Below, piece by piece: positions 17,185-25,307 of a stretch of 64,000 nt of DNA; position 1 is the first letter of the stretch; the number at the start of each line of letters is the position of its first letter. The notes under the pieces were generated by a model. The model was not told the origin of the DNA. It saw nothing but the letters and a program-made list of their open reading frames with translations, and did not search any database. Source of the stretch: Gramella sp. KN1008 (lineage in GTDB: Bacteria > Bacteroidota > Bacteroidia > Flavobacteriales > Flavobacteriaceae); the NCBI RefSeq assembly GCF_004332155.1, contig NZ_SJDV01000002.1:324193-388192 (forward strand), read 5' to 3'. A program made the translations under genes and the position numbers.

Positions 17185-18304
17185 AGATAGGCTTTCCATG
17201 GGTTCTTTTAATGATATGTGGCACTACAAAAGGAAAATTTTTAATCATTCCCTGGGTGATCTCAGATAAAGACCTGTTAAGAAGTATTTTTTGGAGGATT
17301 CTACCTGCTCTTATCCTAGACTTAAACTCCCTGTTCCACTTATTCCGATAACCGGCTTCCACAGATGCTCTTCCAATTTGCTTATTTTCGTAGAACTCAG
17401 TTATACCTTCCGCCGCCAGCTTGGCACTGTGAATAGCCATTGCCATACCGTTACCACATAAGGGATGGATCAAGCCTGCTGCATCTCCAAGCATTAGCAT
17501 ATGATCCTCAATAATATCTTTCTTGTCGAAAGAAACCTGAGCAATACTCAATTCTTTATCAAAAACCGGTGTAGAATGCAGGAAGAATTCTTTTAATTCG
17601 GGGTTTCGCATTAAAACCTTTTCTTTAAAAGTTTCTATGTTCTTGAACCTTCTAAAACTTTTATAAGAAGCCAGATAACAAGCATTAACATCGCCAGTTT
17701 CGGTCTTAGAGAGTCCGCAATATCCTCCATTGAAATTGTGAAGGGAAACTGTATCATCAGGATACTGATCATTTTTATAATGCGCCTTTACGGCCAGCCA
17801 GCCACTTAGATGCTCAAAAAATGGGCGCTTAAGTTCTTTATCAAGATTGGACCTTTTACCGTAAGCTCCTAAAACAAAATCAGAGTTAAGCTTCTTTCCT
17901 CCAGATAGTTTTACCTGGAACCCATCTTTTTCAAAATGAACGGCTGAAACCGTATCATATATTATCTGGCAGTTAGGAGAAATGCTATTGCGAAAAAGGT
18001 AATTATCCAGGGCATACCGGCTTATACCCAGACCACCCATTTCAAGGTCACAGAAAATGGTTTCTCCGTTTTGAGATGAGTATTTAAGGCGTTTTATTCT
18101 TGCGGGCTCCAGGGAGTCAAGATCAAGCCCCAAAAACTTCAGGTAAGGAATCACTTCTTTGGATAAATATTCACCGCAAACTTTATGATGGGGATATTTT
18201 TCCTTTTCGATCAGGATCACATTAATGTCCTTGAGAGATAAATGAATGGCAGCAGTAAGACCTGCCAATCCGCCTCCAATAATTATAACCTGGGTGTTTT
18301 TCAC
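17177..18304 (-). CDS. FAD-dependent oxidoreductase of the geranylgeranyl-reductase/monooxygenase type
   Basis: The 375-residue flavoprotein begins with the Rossmann motif VIIIGGGLAGLTAA followed by LIEKEKYP. It has KVCGEYLS, which recalls the CGE motif of this group, and the second FAD motif GDAAGLIHPLCGNGMAMAIHSA. Relatives reduce isoprenoid double bonds or hydroxylate aromatic rings. As first gene of the operon it overlaps the methyltransferase gene. In SrsABC a flavoprotein hydroxylates the alkylresorcinol ring; an equivalent step, or reduction of the side chain, is plausible here. No perfect TAnnTTTG lies upstream, only 24 bases from the preceding terminator. Confidence 0.85.
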   Translation of the reverse strand: MKNTQVIIIGGGLAGLTAAIHLSLKDINVILIEKEKYPHHKVCGEYLSKEVIPYLKFLGLDLDSLEPARIKRLKYSSQNGETIFCDLEMGGLGISRYALDNYLFRNSISPNCQIIYDTVSAVHFEKDGFQVKLSGGKKLNSDFVLGAYGKRSNLDKELKRPFFEHLSGWLAVKAHYKNDQYPDDTVSLHNFNGGYCGLSKTETGDVNACYLASYKSFRRFKNIETFKEKVLMRNPELKEFFLHSTPVFDKELSIAQVSFDKKDIIEDHMLMLGDAAGLIHPLCGNGMAMAIHSAKLAAEGITEFYENKQIGRASVEAGYRNKWNREFKSRIRAGRILQKILLNRSLSEITQGMIKNFPFVVPHIIKRTHGKPIYV

Positions 18305-18328
18305 TCTTTTAAATTAAATAAAAGAATA

Positions 18329-18357
18329 AAAAATCCCGGATGGTATCCGGGATTTTT
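18329..18357 (-). terminator. Terminator after the OmpA-like gene
   Basis: A perfect 13-base stem, AAAAATCCCGGAT with its complement, encloses a three-base loop and ends in a T-tract on the minus strand. It lies between the OmpA-like gene stop and the first gene of the type III PKS operon. Confidence 0.85.
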
Positions 18358-18377
18358 CTTTAAAACTAACTATATGA

Positions 18378-19082
18378 CTAATTATCATTTTGTTGTTCAG
18401 CCTGTTTTTTTGCTTCTTCCTTCATCTCCTCATTGGCCACAATAGCCAGTTCAACTCTTCGGTTCTGGGCACGACCTTCAACAGTACTGTTATCATATTT
18501 TGGTTGACTCTCTCCATACCATTTGGTAGTGAATCTTCCACGATCTATACCAGCATCAACCAGGTATCCTGTTACAGCCTGGGCTCTGTTCTTTGAAAGA
18601 GTAAAATTATAGCTGTCACTTCCTGTATTATCGGTATGGCCTTCTACCAGAATATTGGTTTGTGGGTATTCTTTAAATATTCCAGCCAGTTTATTAAGTG
18701 TTTCCTGTGATTTCGCATTGATATTATACTTATCTGTAGCGAAATAAACGCCACTGGATTCGTCAAAGGTAACATTGATACCTTCTCCCACACGTTCTAC
18801 TTCGGCACCCGGGATCTCTTCTTCGATTTCCTTGGCCTGCTTATCCATTTCATTTCCGATGATCGCTCCTGCTGCACCACCAACTACTCCACCAATAATA
18901 GCACCCAGTGCAGTATTACCATCTCCGGTATTATTGCCAATAACACCACCAATCACGGCTCCACCTGTGGCACCGATTACGGCTCCTTTTTGTTTGTTAT
19001 TAGCATTTTTAGTGGCTTCACATCCAAAAATCAATGTTGAAACCAGCAGTAATGCTAACATTCTATTTATCATTGTTCTCAT
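18378..19082 (-). CDS. OmpA-family lipoprotein with glycine-zipper segment (YiaD-like)
   Basis: This 234-residue lipoprotein has a signal ending LIFGCEAT. A Gly/Ala-rich double glycine zipper spans about residues 33-80. The C-terminal OmpA domain holds the peptidoglycan-binding motifs VEGHTDNTGS and NRRVELAI plus LSKNRAQAV. It should sit in the outer membrane and bind the cell wall. The Gln/Lys tail is low complexity. It is 16 bases downstream of the lipocalin-like gene, so they form a two-gene operon closed by the hairpin at 18329-18357. Confidence 0.9.
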   Translation of the reverse strand: MRTMINRMLALLLVSTLIFGCEATKNANNKQKGAVIGATGGAVIGGVIGNNTGDGNTALGAIIGGVVGGAAGAIIGNEMDKQAKEIEEEIPGAEVERVGEGINVTFDESSGVYFATDKYNINAKSQETLNKLAGIFKEYPQTNILVEGHTDNTGSDSYNFTLSKNRAQAVTGYLVDAGIDRGRFTTKWYGESQPKYDNSTVEGRAQNRRVELAIVANEEMKEEAKKQAEQQNDN

Positions 19083-19098
19083 AGCTATTCAATTTTAA

Positions 19099-19578
19099 TT
19101 ATAATTTTGAAAAATTCATTCTAATGGTAAAAGGAGAACCATCCAAACTTACTGTCTGTTCCCATACCATATTAGTATCGCTCAGACTTTTAAGACTTAA
19201 ACGGAATCCCTGATTCCCGGTAGTGGATTTATAGTCTTCATTGGTCGGTTTGAGAAGAAAATCATATACTCCTTCAGGAGTGTTTTCCTCATCTATAGAC
19301 CAGATGAAATAATTAGTATCTCCATCACACCCTACACCTGTTACAGAATATGTGCCACGATTGTTGTTAGAAACAAAATCCCAGGTACTGTTCTCAAAAC
19401 AGGAAGCAGATGCTTCATTAAAAAGAGTAACATTAAATTCTCCAGGATTATTAGGATAAGTAACATTTGTTAATGTCCAGTTCCCGTCAAAGGTTTTACG
19501 GGCTTCTCTGGCTGTTTTACTTGGTCCGCAGGCCGACATAAAGACAACTGCGGATAATAGAATTAAAAACTTTTTCAT
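19099..19578 (-). CDS. Lipocalin-like lipoprotein
   Basis: This 159-residue protein has a lipoprotein signal ending VFMSACGPS. The mature region starts FDGNWTLTNV, which fits the lipocalin-like GxW signature, and continues as a run of antiparallel strands, including GTYSVTG and FRLSLKSLSD. Two Cys (ASCFEN, GVGCDGD) could form a disulfide. The ligand is unknown. It forms an operon with the OmpA-like gene and is expected at the periplasmic face of a membrane. Confidence 0.78.
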   Translation of the reverse strand: MKKFLILLSAVVFMSACGPSKTAREARKTFDGNWTLTNVTYPNNPGEFNVTLFNEASASCFENSTWDFVSNNNRGTYSVTGVGCDGDTNYFIWSIDEENTPEGVYDFLLKPTNEDYKSTTGNQGFRLSLKSLSDTNMVWEQTVSLDGSPFTIRMNFSKL

Positions 19579-19661
19579 AGTAGAATTGATTTTAAACTAA
19601 AAATCCAATGTGCATTATGGTTTTGCATAAGAACACATTGGATGATATGAACCTGATTTTA

Positions 19662-19823
19662 TTATCTTCTGAATAATCTGCTTAAGAGTGAAATAACCAG
19701 CAGAACGAGGAATATGTAAAAGATAATCTTCGCAATATCCGCTGCCCCTTCAGCGACGCCACCGAAACCAAAGATCGCGGCAACGATCGCAATAATCAGA
19801 AAAATAACGATTAAGCGTACCAT
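19662..19823 (-). CDS. DUF1328 small membrane protein
   Basis: This 53-residue protein begins [20 protein letters not shown], followed by [18 protein letters not shown], and ends SLLSRLFRR. It is two hydrophobic helices joined by a Gly-rich turn, the DUF1328 pattern. Such stress- or envelope-linked micro-proteins are often missed by gene callers. The ATG at 19821-19823 and a TAA at 19662 bound it. It is separated by 83 bases from the lipocalin gene start and is probably its own unit. Molecular role is unknown. Confidence 0.85.
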   Translation of the reverse strand: MVRLIVIFLIIAIVAAIFGFGGVAEGAADIAKIIFYIFLVLLVISLLSRLFRR

Positions 19824-19954
19824 AATTTATAGTTTTAATTGATTAGTTATATCTAAATTACAGTAGCCTCTTTCCTTCAACAAAAGATTATTAATACTTT
19901 AACAGTGGGTTTGTTAAGGATTCTTAATTAAATCTTACTTCTATTGCCGGCTTA

Positions 19955-21961
19955 TTAATATTCTATTAAATATTGCAGTTTTTGCCTGAATCTTTCCTTT
20001 GGCAGATATTGCTTTTCAAGGTTCGAAGCAAAAGGAATCGGTGTTTCCAGACTACCTACCCTTATTACAGGTGCATCAAGGCTTTCAAAGCAATTTTCAA
20101 TAATAATTGCGGCAATTTCAGAAGCCATACTTCCAAATAGCGAATCTTCGGTCAATATGATAACCTTTCCCGTTTTAGTTACCGACTCGTAAATCGTATC
20201 AATATCCAAAGGTTGTAAAGACCTTAGATCTATTAGATCAGCCTCCTGAATACCCAATTCATCAAGTGTTTCAAGAGCCCAGTGAACTCCTGCCCCGTAG
20301 GTAATGATACTAACATCACCTCCCTGTCTAAGGAGTGAGGCTTTGCCAATTGGTAACGTATAGTAATCTACAGGAACATCCTGCCTTATACTTCTGTATA
20401 AAGCCTTGTGCTCAAAGAACATTACAGGGTTCGGATCGTTAAAAGCCGTATTAAGCAGGCCTTTCGCGTCGTAAGGAAAGGCCGGGTAAACCACCTTTAA
20501 ACCAGGGACTTTTGTAAACCAGGCTTCGTTGGTCTGACTGTGAAAGGGGCCAGCTCCTACTCCACCCCCGCAGGGCATTCTTATTACCACATCTGCGTTT
20601 TGATTCCATCGATACTGAACCTTGGCAAGATAATTTACTATTGGATTAAAACCTGAACTTACAAAATCACTGAATTGCATTTCGACCATCGCCTTCATTC
20701 CGTTGATCGATAAGCCCATGGCGGCTCCTACAACCGCCGATTCACAGATCGGGGTGTTTCGAATCCTGTCTTTGCCAAATTGGCCTATAAAACCCTCTGT
20801 AATCTTAAATACACCACCATAATCAGCTATATCCTGCCCCATTAGTACCAGGTTTTCATGTTTTTCCATAGATGATCTCAATGCCTGGGAAATAGCATCT
20901 ACAAATCGAATATTTTCCGTGTCCTCTGAAGGCTCAATATCTTCATATTCAAAGTTATGATACACATCATTTAATTCGTTTGTTTCATTGGATTCTATAG
21001 CTGGTTCAGAAAATGCCTTTTCAAGATTAAGGTCTATTTCTTCAGCGATCTGCTTCCTTATTCCACTTTGTAACTCGTCATTTAAAATGCCCTCCTCAAA
21101 AAGATATTCCTTAAAGTTGATGATAGGATCTTTTTGCTCCCATTCTTTCATAAGTTCCTCAGGAACATACTTGGTGCCACTTGCTTCTTCGTGGCCTCTC
21201 ATTCGGAAGGTTTTGAATTCAATTAAAACTGGCCGGGGATTCTTTCTTAGATTCTCCGCAATTTCCGAAACCCTGGTATACACTTCCAGGATATTGTTTC
21301 CGTCAATAATATGTGACTCCATCCCGTAACCTACCCCTCGATCTGCCAGATCCTTACATCTGTATTGTTCTATCGTGGGCGTTGAGAGTCCGTACCCGTT
21401 ATTTTCTATGCAAAACATTACCGGAAGATCCCAGACAGCAGCTATGTTGAGAGCCTCATGAAAATCTCCTTCGCTGGTTCCTCCTTCACCCGTAAATACA
21501 GCAGTGACCGCATGTTCACCTCTGAGTTTATTTGCCAGGGCGATCCCGTCTGCAACCCCCAGTTGCGGTCCCAGATGTGAGATCATACCTACTATCTTAT
21601 ATTCCTGTGTTCCGAAATGAAAACTTCGATCCCTTCCATTGGAAAAACCTGAGGCTTTTCCCTGCCACTGGGAAAATAGTCTGTTTAAAGGGATATTACG
21701 ACTGGTAAAAACTCCCAGGTTTCGGTGCATAGGCAAAATATACTCATCCTTATTCATGGCCATACTAACACCAATTGCAATGGCTTCCTGCCCTATCCCA
21801 CTAAACCATTTGGATATCTTACCCTGCCTTAAGAGAATAAGCATCTTTTCTTCTATCATCCTGGGCTTCAACATGGCCTTATAAAGCTCAAGCATTTTAT
21901 CTTTTGTTACATGGAACCCGGTATAGTTCAATTGATCTGATTTTATTTTTCTGGAGAGCAT
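19955..21961 (-). CDS. Fused alpha/beta E1 of branched-chain 2-oxoacid dehydrogenase
   Basis: This 668-residue thiamine-diphosphate enzyme fuses the E1-alpha half (with the TPP motif GEGGTSEGDFHEALNIAA and ENNGYGLSTP) to an E1-beta half starting near residue 355 (VDAISQALRSSMEKH, GQDIADYGGVFKITEGF, VRMPCGGGVGAGPFHSQ). It decarboxylates branched-chain 2-oxoacids and passes the acyl group to a lipoyl E2, supplying iso-fatty-acid primers. An upstream GTG at 21979 keeps the frame. The promoter at 21981-21988 would start RNA below it, which supports the ATG at 21961. E2 and E3 are not in the window. Confidence 0.88.
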   Translation of the reverse strand: MLSRKIKSDQLNYTGFHVTKDKMLELYKAMLKPRMIEEKMLILLRQGKISKWFSGIGQEAIAIGVSMAMNKDEYILPMHRNLGVFTSRNIPLNRLFSQWQGKASGFSNGRDRSFHFGTQEYKIVGMISHLGPQLGVADGIALANKLRGEHAVTAVFTGEGGTSEGDFHEALNIAAVWDLPVMFCIENNGYGLSTPTIEQYRCKDLADRGVGYGMESHIIDGNNILEVYTRVSEIAENLRKNPRPVLIEFKTFRMRGHEEASGTKYVPEELMKEWEQKDPIINFKEYLFEEGILNDELQSGIRKQIAEEIDLNLEKAFSEPAIESNETNELNDVYHNFEYEDIEPSEDTENIRFVDAISQALRSSMEKHENLVLMGQDIADYGGVFKITEGFIGQFGKDRIRNTPICESAVVGAAMGLSINGMKAMVEMQFSDFVSSGFNPIVNYLAKVQYRWNQNADVVIRMPCGGGVGAGPFHSQTNEAWFTKVPGLKVVYPAFPYDAKGLLNTAFNDPNPVMFFEHKALYRSIRQDVPVDYYTLPIGKASLLRQGGDVSIITYGAGVHWALETLDELGIQEADLIDLRSLQPLDIDTIYESVTKTGKVIILTEDSLFGSMASEIAAIIIENCFESLDAPVIRVGSLETPIPFASNLEKQYLPKERFRQKLQYLIEY

Positions 21962-21980
21962 AAAAAAATATTTTTGCACT

Positions 21981-21988
21981 CAAATGTA
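21981..21988 (-). promoter_or_regulatory. -7 promoter element for the E1 gene
   Basis: The minus strand reads TACATTTG, a perfect TAnnTTTG. It lies 19 bases before the E1 ATG at 21961. It decides the start, since the GTG at 21979 would precede the transcript. Confidence 0.6.
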
Positions 21989-22046
21989 ACTAAATTTCCA
22001 TATGCTAAGAAAAATATAAACCACAGGCATATCACCTAATTTTACT

Positions 22047-22054
22047 TACCTTTG
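22047..22054 (+). promoter_or_regulatory. -7 promoter element for the 2OG oxygenase gene
   Basis: TACCTTTG matches TAnnTTTG perfectly and is followed by C, as often seen in Flavobacteria. It lies 32 bases before the ATG at 22087, facing away from the E1 promoter. A -33 TTTG partner is not obvious. Confidence 0.6.
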
Positions 22055-22086
22055 CGTGTTGATTTATAATTAAAATACAGCTTAGA

Positions 22087-23043
22087 ATGGCGATGAATAA
22101 TATTCCCAGCGTAGATCTGGCCGATTTTCTTTCGGACGATCCAAGGAGAAAACAAAAGTTTGTTGACGAGATTGGAAAGGCCTACGAAGAAATTGGGTTT
22201 GTAGCTTTGAAGAATCACTTTTTAAGTGATGAACTGGTGGAAGAATTGTATAAAGAGGTAAAATCGTTCTTTGATCTTCCCCTGGAAACCAAACAGAAAT
22301 ATGAAATAGAAGGCCTTGCCGGTCAAAGAGGTTATATCTCATTTGGTAAGGAGCATGCCAAAGGGAAAAAGGAAGGAGACCTAAAAGAATTCTGGCATTT
22401 TGGTCAGGAGCCGTCTGAAGATGCTAACCTCATGGAAGAATATCCAGCCAATGTTCAGGTTGAAGAATTAAAGGACTTTAATCATGTAGGGATGGAAGCC
22501 TACAGGATGCTTGAGAAAACAGGAATCTATGTTTTAAGAGCATTAGCTCTTTATATTGGACTGGAAGAGCATTATTTTGATCACTGGGCCAGCAATGGAA
22601 ACAGTATTCTTAGACCTATCCACTATCCTCCAATTACCGAAGAACCAAAAGGAGCGGTAAGAGCCGGAGCCCACGGAGATATTAATCTTATCACACTTCT
22701 AATGGGAGCTTCAACCGGAGGACTGCAGGTACTTAGAAAGGATGGAGAATGGATCGATGCCATTCCCCAGGAAGATGAGCTTGTGATTAATGTTGGAGAT
22801 ATGCTTGAAAGACATACTAATAATAAATTAAGATCTACTATTCACCGTGTGATTAATCCACCTAAGGAAGAATGGGATAAACCAAGATATTCCATTCCTT
22901 TTTTCATGCATCCAAGAAGTGATATGAGGCTGGATTGCCTTGAAGAGTGTATAGATGAAGACCATCCTAAACAATACGAGGATATCACTGCCGGTGAGTT
23001 TTTGAATCAGCGCCTTATAGAAATAGGCCTGGCTAAAAAATAA
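22087..23043 (+). CDS. Isopenicillin N synthase-like 2-oxoglutarate/Fe(II) oxygenase
   Basis: This 318-residue double-stranded-beta-helix enzyme has the N-terminal DIOX_N region (IPSVDLADFL, GFVALKNHF) and the iron ligands His-x-Asp in GAHGDINLITLL. The distal His and the cosubstrate Arg appear in NNKLRSTIHRVINP. Family members hydroxylate or desaturate small molecules or form rings, as in penicillin, ethylene or plant hormone chemistry. Most bacterial copies have no known substrate, and none is implied by the neighbours. The next gene, a SUI1 factor, follows after two bases. A second ATG at 22093 is also possible. Confidence 0.85.
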   Translation: MAMNNIPSVDLADFLSDDPRRKQKFVDEIGKAYEEIGFVALKNHFLSDELVEELYKEVKSFFDLPLETKQKYEIEGLAGQRGYISFGKEHAKGKKEGDLKEFWHFGQEPSEDANLMEEYPANVQVEELKDFNHVGMEAYRMLEKTGIYVLRALALYIGLEEHYFDHWASNGNSILRPIHYPPITEEPKGAVRAGAHGDINLITLLMGASTGGLQVLRKDGEWIDAIPQEDELVINVGDMLERHTNNKLRSTIHRVINPPKEEWDKPRYSIPFFMHPRSDMRLDCLEECIDEDHPKQYEDITAGEFLNQRLIEIGLAKK

Positions 23044-23045
23044 TT

Positions 23046-23402
23046 ATGGCAAAGAAAAAATTAGGACTGGAAGACCTGGGAGGGTTTGTTTTCTCTACCA
23101 ATGATGATTTTGATGAAAGTGAGTATACTGAAGATGGAGCCGATGAACCACTTTCCCCCGGAGATCAGAGGCTGGAAGCTCATTTTAGTAATAAAGGCCG
23201 TGGTGGAAAGACCGTGACCATTATAAAAGGCTATCAGGGCCCCGAAGATGATCTTATTGCCCTGGGCAAAATGCTTAAAAAGAAATGCGGTGTTGGTGGT
23301 TCTACCAAAGATGGTGAGATCATCATCCAGGGAGACCATAGGGACAAGGTCATGCAGATCTTAAAAAAAGAAGGTTATAACGTTAAGCGTGTAGGAGGTT
23401 AA
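23046..23402 (+). CDS. SUI1/eIF1-like translation factor
   Basis: The 118-residue protein has a disordered acidic N-terminal half and a C-terminal SUI1 domain with the strand KTVTIIKGYQG, LIALGKMLKKKCGVGGS and GEIIIQGDHRDKVMQILKKEGY. The GVGGS plus IIIQGDH segment is the signature. Eukaryotic eIF1 checks start codons. Bacterial YciH-type proteins can act similarly under stress. It is cotranscribed with the oxygenase two bases upstream. Its stop codon lies inside the downstream terminator stem-loop. Confidence 0.85.
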   Translation: MAKKKLGLEDLGGFVFSTNDDFDESEYTEDGADEPLSPGDQRLEAHFSNKGRGGKTVTIIKGYQGPEDDLIALGKMLKKKCGVGGSTKDGEIIIQGDHRDKVMQILKKEGYNVKRVGG

Positions 23403-23421
23403 CTCCTATACGCTTTTTTTT
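23387..23421 (+). terminator. Terminator overlapping the end of the SUI1 gene
   Basis: An 11-base stem (GCGTGTAGGAG with CTCCTATACGC, one G-U pair) and a five-base loop is followed by eight T. The stop codon of the SUI1 gene lies in the loop and right arm, so termination sits within coding sequence. Confidence 0.8.
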
Positions 23422-23431
23422 AGGTCTAAAG

Positions 23432-24361
23432 ATGAAAGACAGGATCTTACATATTGTCAATGGCGATAGCCTAGCTGAACAGATGCAGGAGCTTCAACTT
23501 CCCGGAGAACTTGTAATCTGGAGAGAGTTATTATGTGAAGGTCCAACCCTTCAGGAAATAAATCAGGAGTTCTTTAAGGTCCGAAAGAAATTTCTTCGGC
23601 AAGCCTATAATATTTCTGCTGAGAATTACGAAGAGCGGTTTATTGCGGAAGTGAAGCGATTAAAAGCCGCGAAGGATTATGATAAAGTGGTACTTTGGTT
23701 CGAGTTTGATCTCTTCTGTCATATTAATATGCTGGCGGCCATTAACCTGCTTTTTCAGAAAAATAAGGAAGTACCTATCTCACTGGTATGTAGCAGGAAA
23801 TTACCTGGCGAAAAGGAGTTTCAACCCCTTTCTCACCTAAATTTAAAGGAGTTGAAAAATCATTATGAAAACCTGATTGAACTTAATGAGGATGATCTGG
23901 AAGCGGCAGTCTTTATCTGGGAACTTTATTGCGGTAACAATCCCATGAAATTAAAATCACAGATAAAAACCAATACGAACTTTGAATATCTTTCAAGTTG
24001 TATAAGGGCTCATATAGAAAGGTTTCCCAATAGCGTAACCGGTATTAATTCTCTGGAAAAGAATGTTCTCAAGCTCATTGAAAATCATGAGATCACCAGT
24101 GAAAATCATCTGCTGGGCTACGCGCTCCAATATCAGGGTTACTATGGTTACAGTGATACGCAAATGCAGCGTTTAATTAATAAGCTTTCCATATTTTACA
24201 CCAAAACGGAGAATCGCATCCTGTTAAACGAAAAAGGCAAAGAGGTACTAAATGCCGAAAAGAATTTTTACAGGGAACTACGGAATGACGAGTATTTTGG
24301 GGGCGCAAAAATGTACGATTTCCTATATGAGTCTGAATCTCACCGATTACTAAAATTATAA
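23432..24361 (+). CDS. DUF1835 domain protein
   Basis: This 309-residue cytoplasmic protein has the DUF1835 start DRILHIVNGDSLAEQM and the following EGPT and FDLFCHINMLAA regions. The C-terminal half, with YSDTQMQRLINKL, fits the DUF3658-like partner region found with DUF1835. Their role is unknown. It starts 29 bases from the SUI1 stop, just after the terminator. It is followed by a nucleoside phosphorylase gene one base after its stop, and the pair is probably cotranscribed. Confidence 0.8.
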   Translation: MKDRILHIVNGDSLAEQMQELQLPGELVIWRELLCEGPTLQEINQEFFKVRKKFLRQAYNISAENYEERFIAEVKRLKAAKDYDKVVLWFEFDLFCHINMLAAINLLFQKNKEVPISLVCSRKLPGEKEFQPLSHLNLKELKNHYENLIELNEDDLEAAVFIWELYCGNNPMKLKSQIKTNTNFEYLSSCIRAHIERFPNSVTGINSLEKNVLKLIENHEITSENHLLGYALQYQGYYGYSDTQMQRLINKLSIFYTKTENRILLNEKGKEVLNAEKNFYRELRNDEYFGGAKMYDFLYESESHRLLKL

Positions 24362-24362
24362 T

Positions 24363-25232
24363 ATGAATTTACAAGCATCAGAACTGGTCCTTTCCAAGAA
24401 TGGTTCTATCTATCATCTTGGCCTTCTTCCGGAGGATCTGGCACAAACTGTTATCATCGTAGGAGATCCGGCAAGGGTTGAGAGAATAAGCCGGTTTTTT
24501 GATAAGATCGAAGTCAAGAAACAGAAAAGGGAATTTGTTACCCATACAGGTATTTTTAGAGGTAAACGTATTACCGTAATGTCTACCGGAATGGGAACGG
24601 ATAATATTGATATAGCCCTTACAGAACTGGATGCACTTGCTAATATAGACCTGGAAAAGAAAACAATTAAAAAAACACAGGTTAACCTGGATATTATCCG
24701 TATAGGAACCACTGGTTCCATACGAGAGGAAATTCCCGTTGGAGCCTTTATTACCAGTGAATGGGCTATTGGTTTTGACGGACTCATGTATTATTATGAA
24801 GGCGATTCATTCCTGGATCATGAGGCAGCAACAGCTTTCGTTGAACATTCAAATTGGGATCCACGAATGCCCATGCCTTATATAGTGAAAGGTGATGAGG
24901 ACCTGATAGAGAAATTAAGTTCTGATAGTACAATAAAGGGTCTCACTGGCACCAATATTGGTTTTTATGGTCCTCAGGGCAGGGTGCTTCGGAACAAACT
25001 ATCCAACCCGGAACTGAACGAAAAATTATACAGTTTTAATCATAAAGGGCTTCAGATAACCAACCTGGAAATGGAAACTTCAGCCATATATGGTTTATCG
25101 AAGCTAATGAATCACCGGGCAGTTTCCATGAATGTTGTTCTGGCGAACAGGGCAACCGGAGAATTTGCTGAAGATTCAAAAGAACCGGTCGATGCGCTGA
25201 TTAAATATTCTCTGGAGAGGATCGCTGGATAG
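24363..25232 (+). CDS. Nucleoside phosphorylase (uridine phosphorylase-like)
   Basis: This 289-residue PNP/UDP-family enzyme has the phosphate-binding motif IIVGDPARVERI and the strand MSTGMGTDNIDIAL. It also carries IRIGTTGSI, the family nucleoside-site region, and LEMETSAIYGLSKL, with the ribose-binding Glu-Met-Glu. It cleaves a nucleoside with phosphate to free base plus (deoxy)ribose-1-phosphate. The hexameric UDP class is likely, and pyrimidine over purine preference is a guess. It lies one base downstream of the DUF1835 gene and 75 bases before polyphosphate kinase. Confidence 0.88.
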   Translation: MNLQASELVLSKNGSIYHLGLLPEDLAQTVIIVGDPARVERISRFFDKIEVKKQKREFVTHTGIFRGKRITVMSTGMGTDNIDIALTELDALANIDLEKKTIKKTQVNLDIIRIGTTGSIREEIPVGAFITSEWAIGFDGLMYYYEGDSFLDHEAATAFVEHSNWDPRMPMPYIVKGDEDLIEKLSSDSTIKGLTGTNIGFYGPQGRVLRNKLSNPELNEKLYSFNHKGLQITNLEMETSAIYGLSKLMNHRAVSMNVVLANRATGEFAEDSKEPVDALIKYSLERIAG

Positions 25233-25307
25233 CCATGTCTTATTTAACAATATATTAAAAGCAAAGCATGGTGTACTTTGTATTTTTGATCAAACAATCT
25301 ATCACCA

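Noticed and set aside
18775..19098. Pro/Ala-rich plus-strand frame
   Set aside because: It is the antisense of the glycine zipper of the OmpA-like lipoprotein and has no gene-like start region or neighbours.
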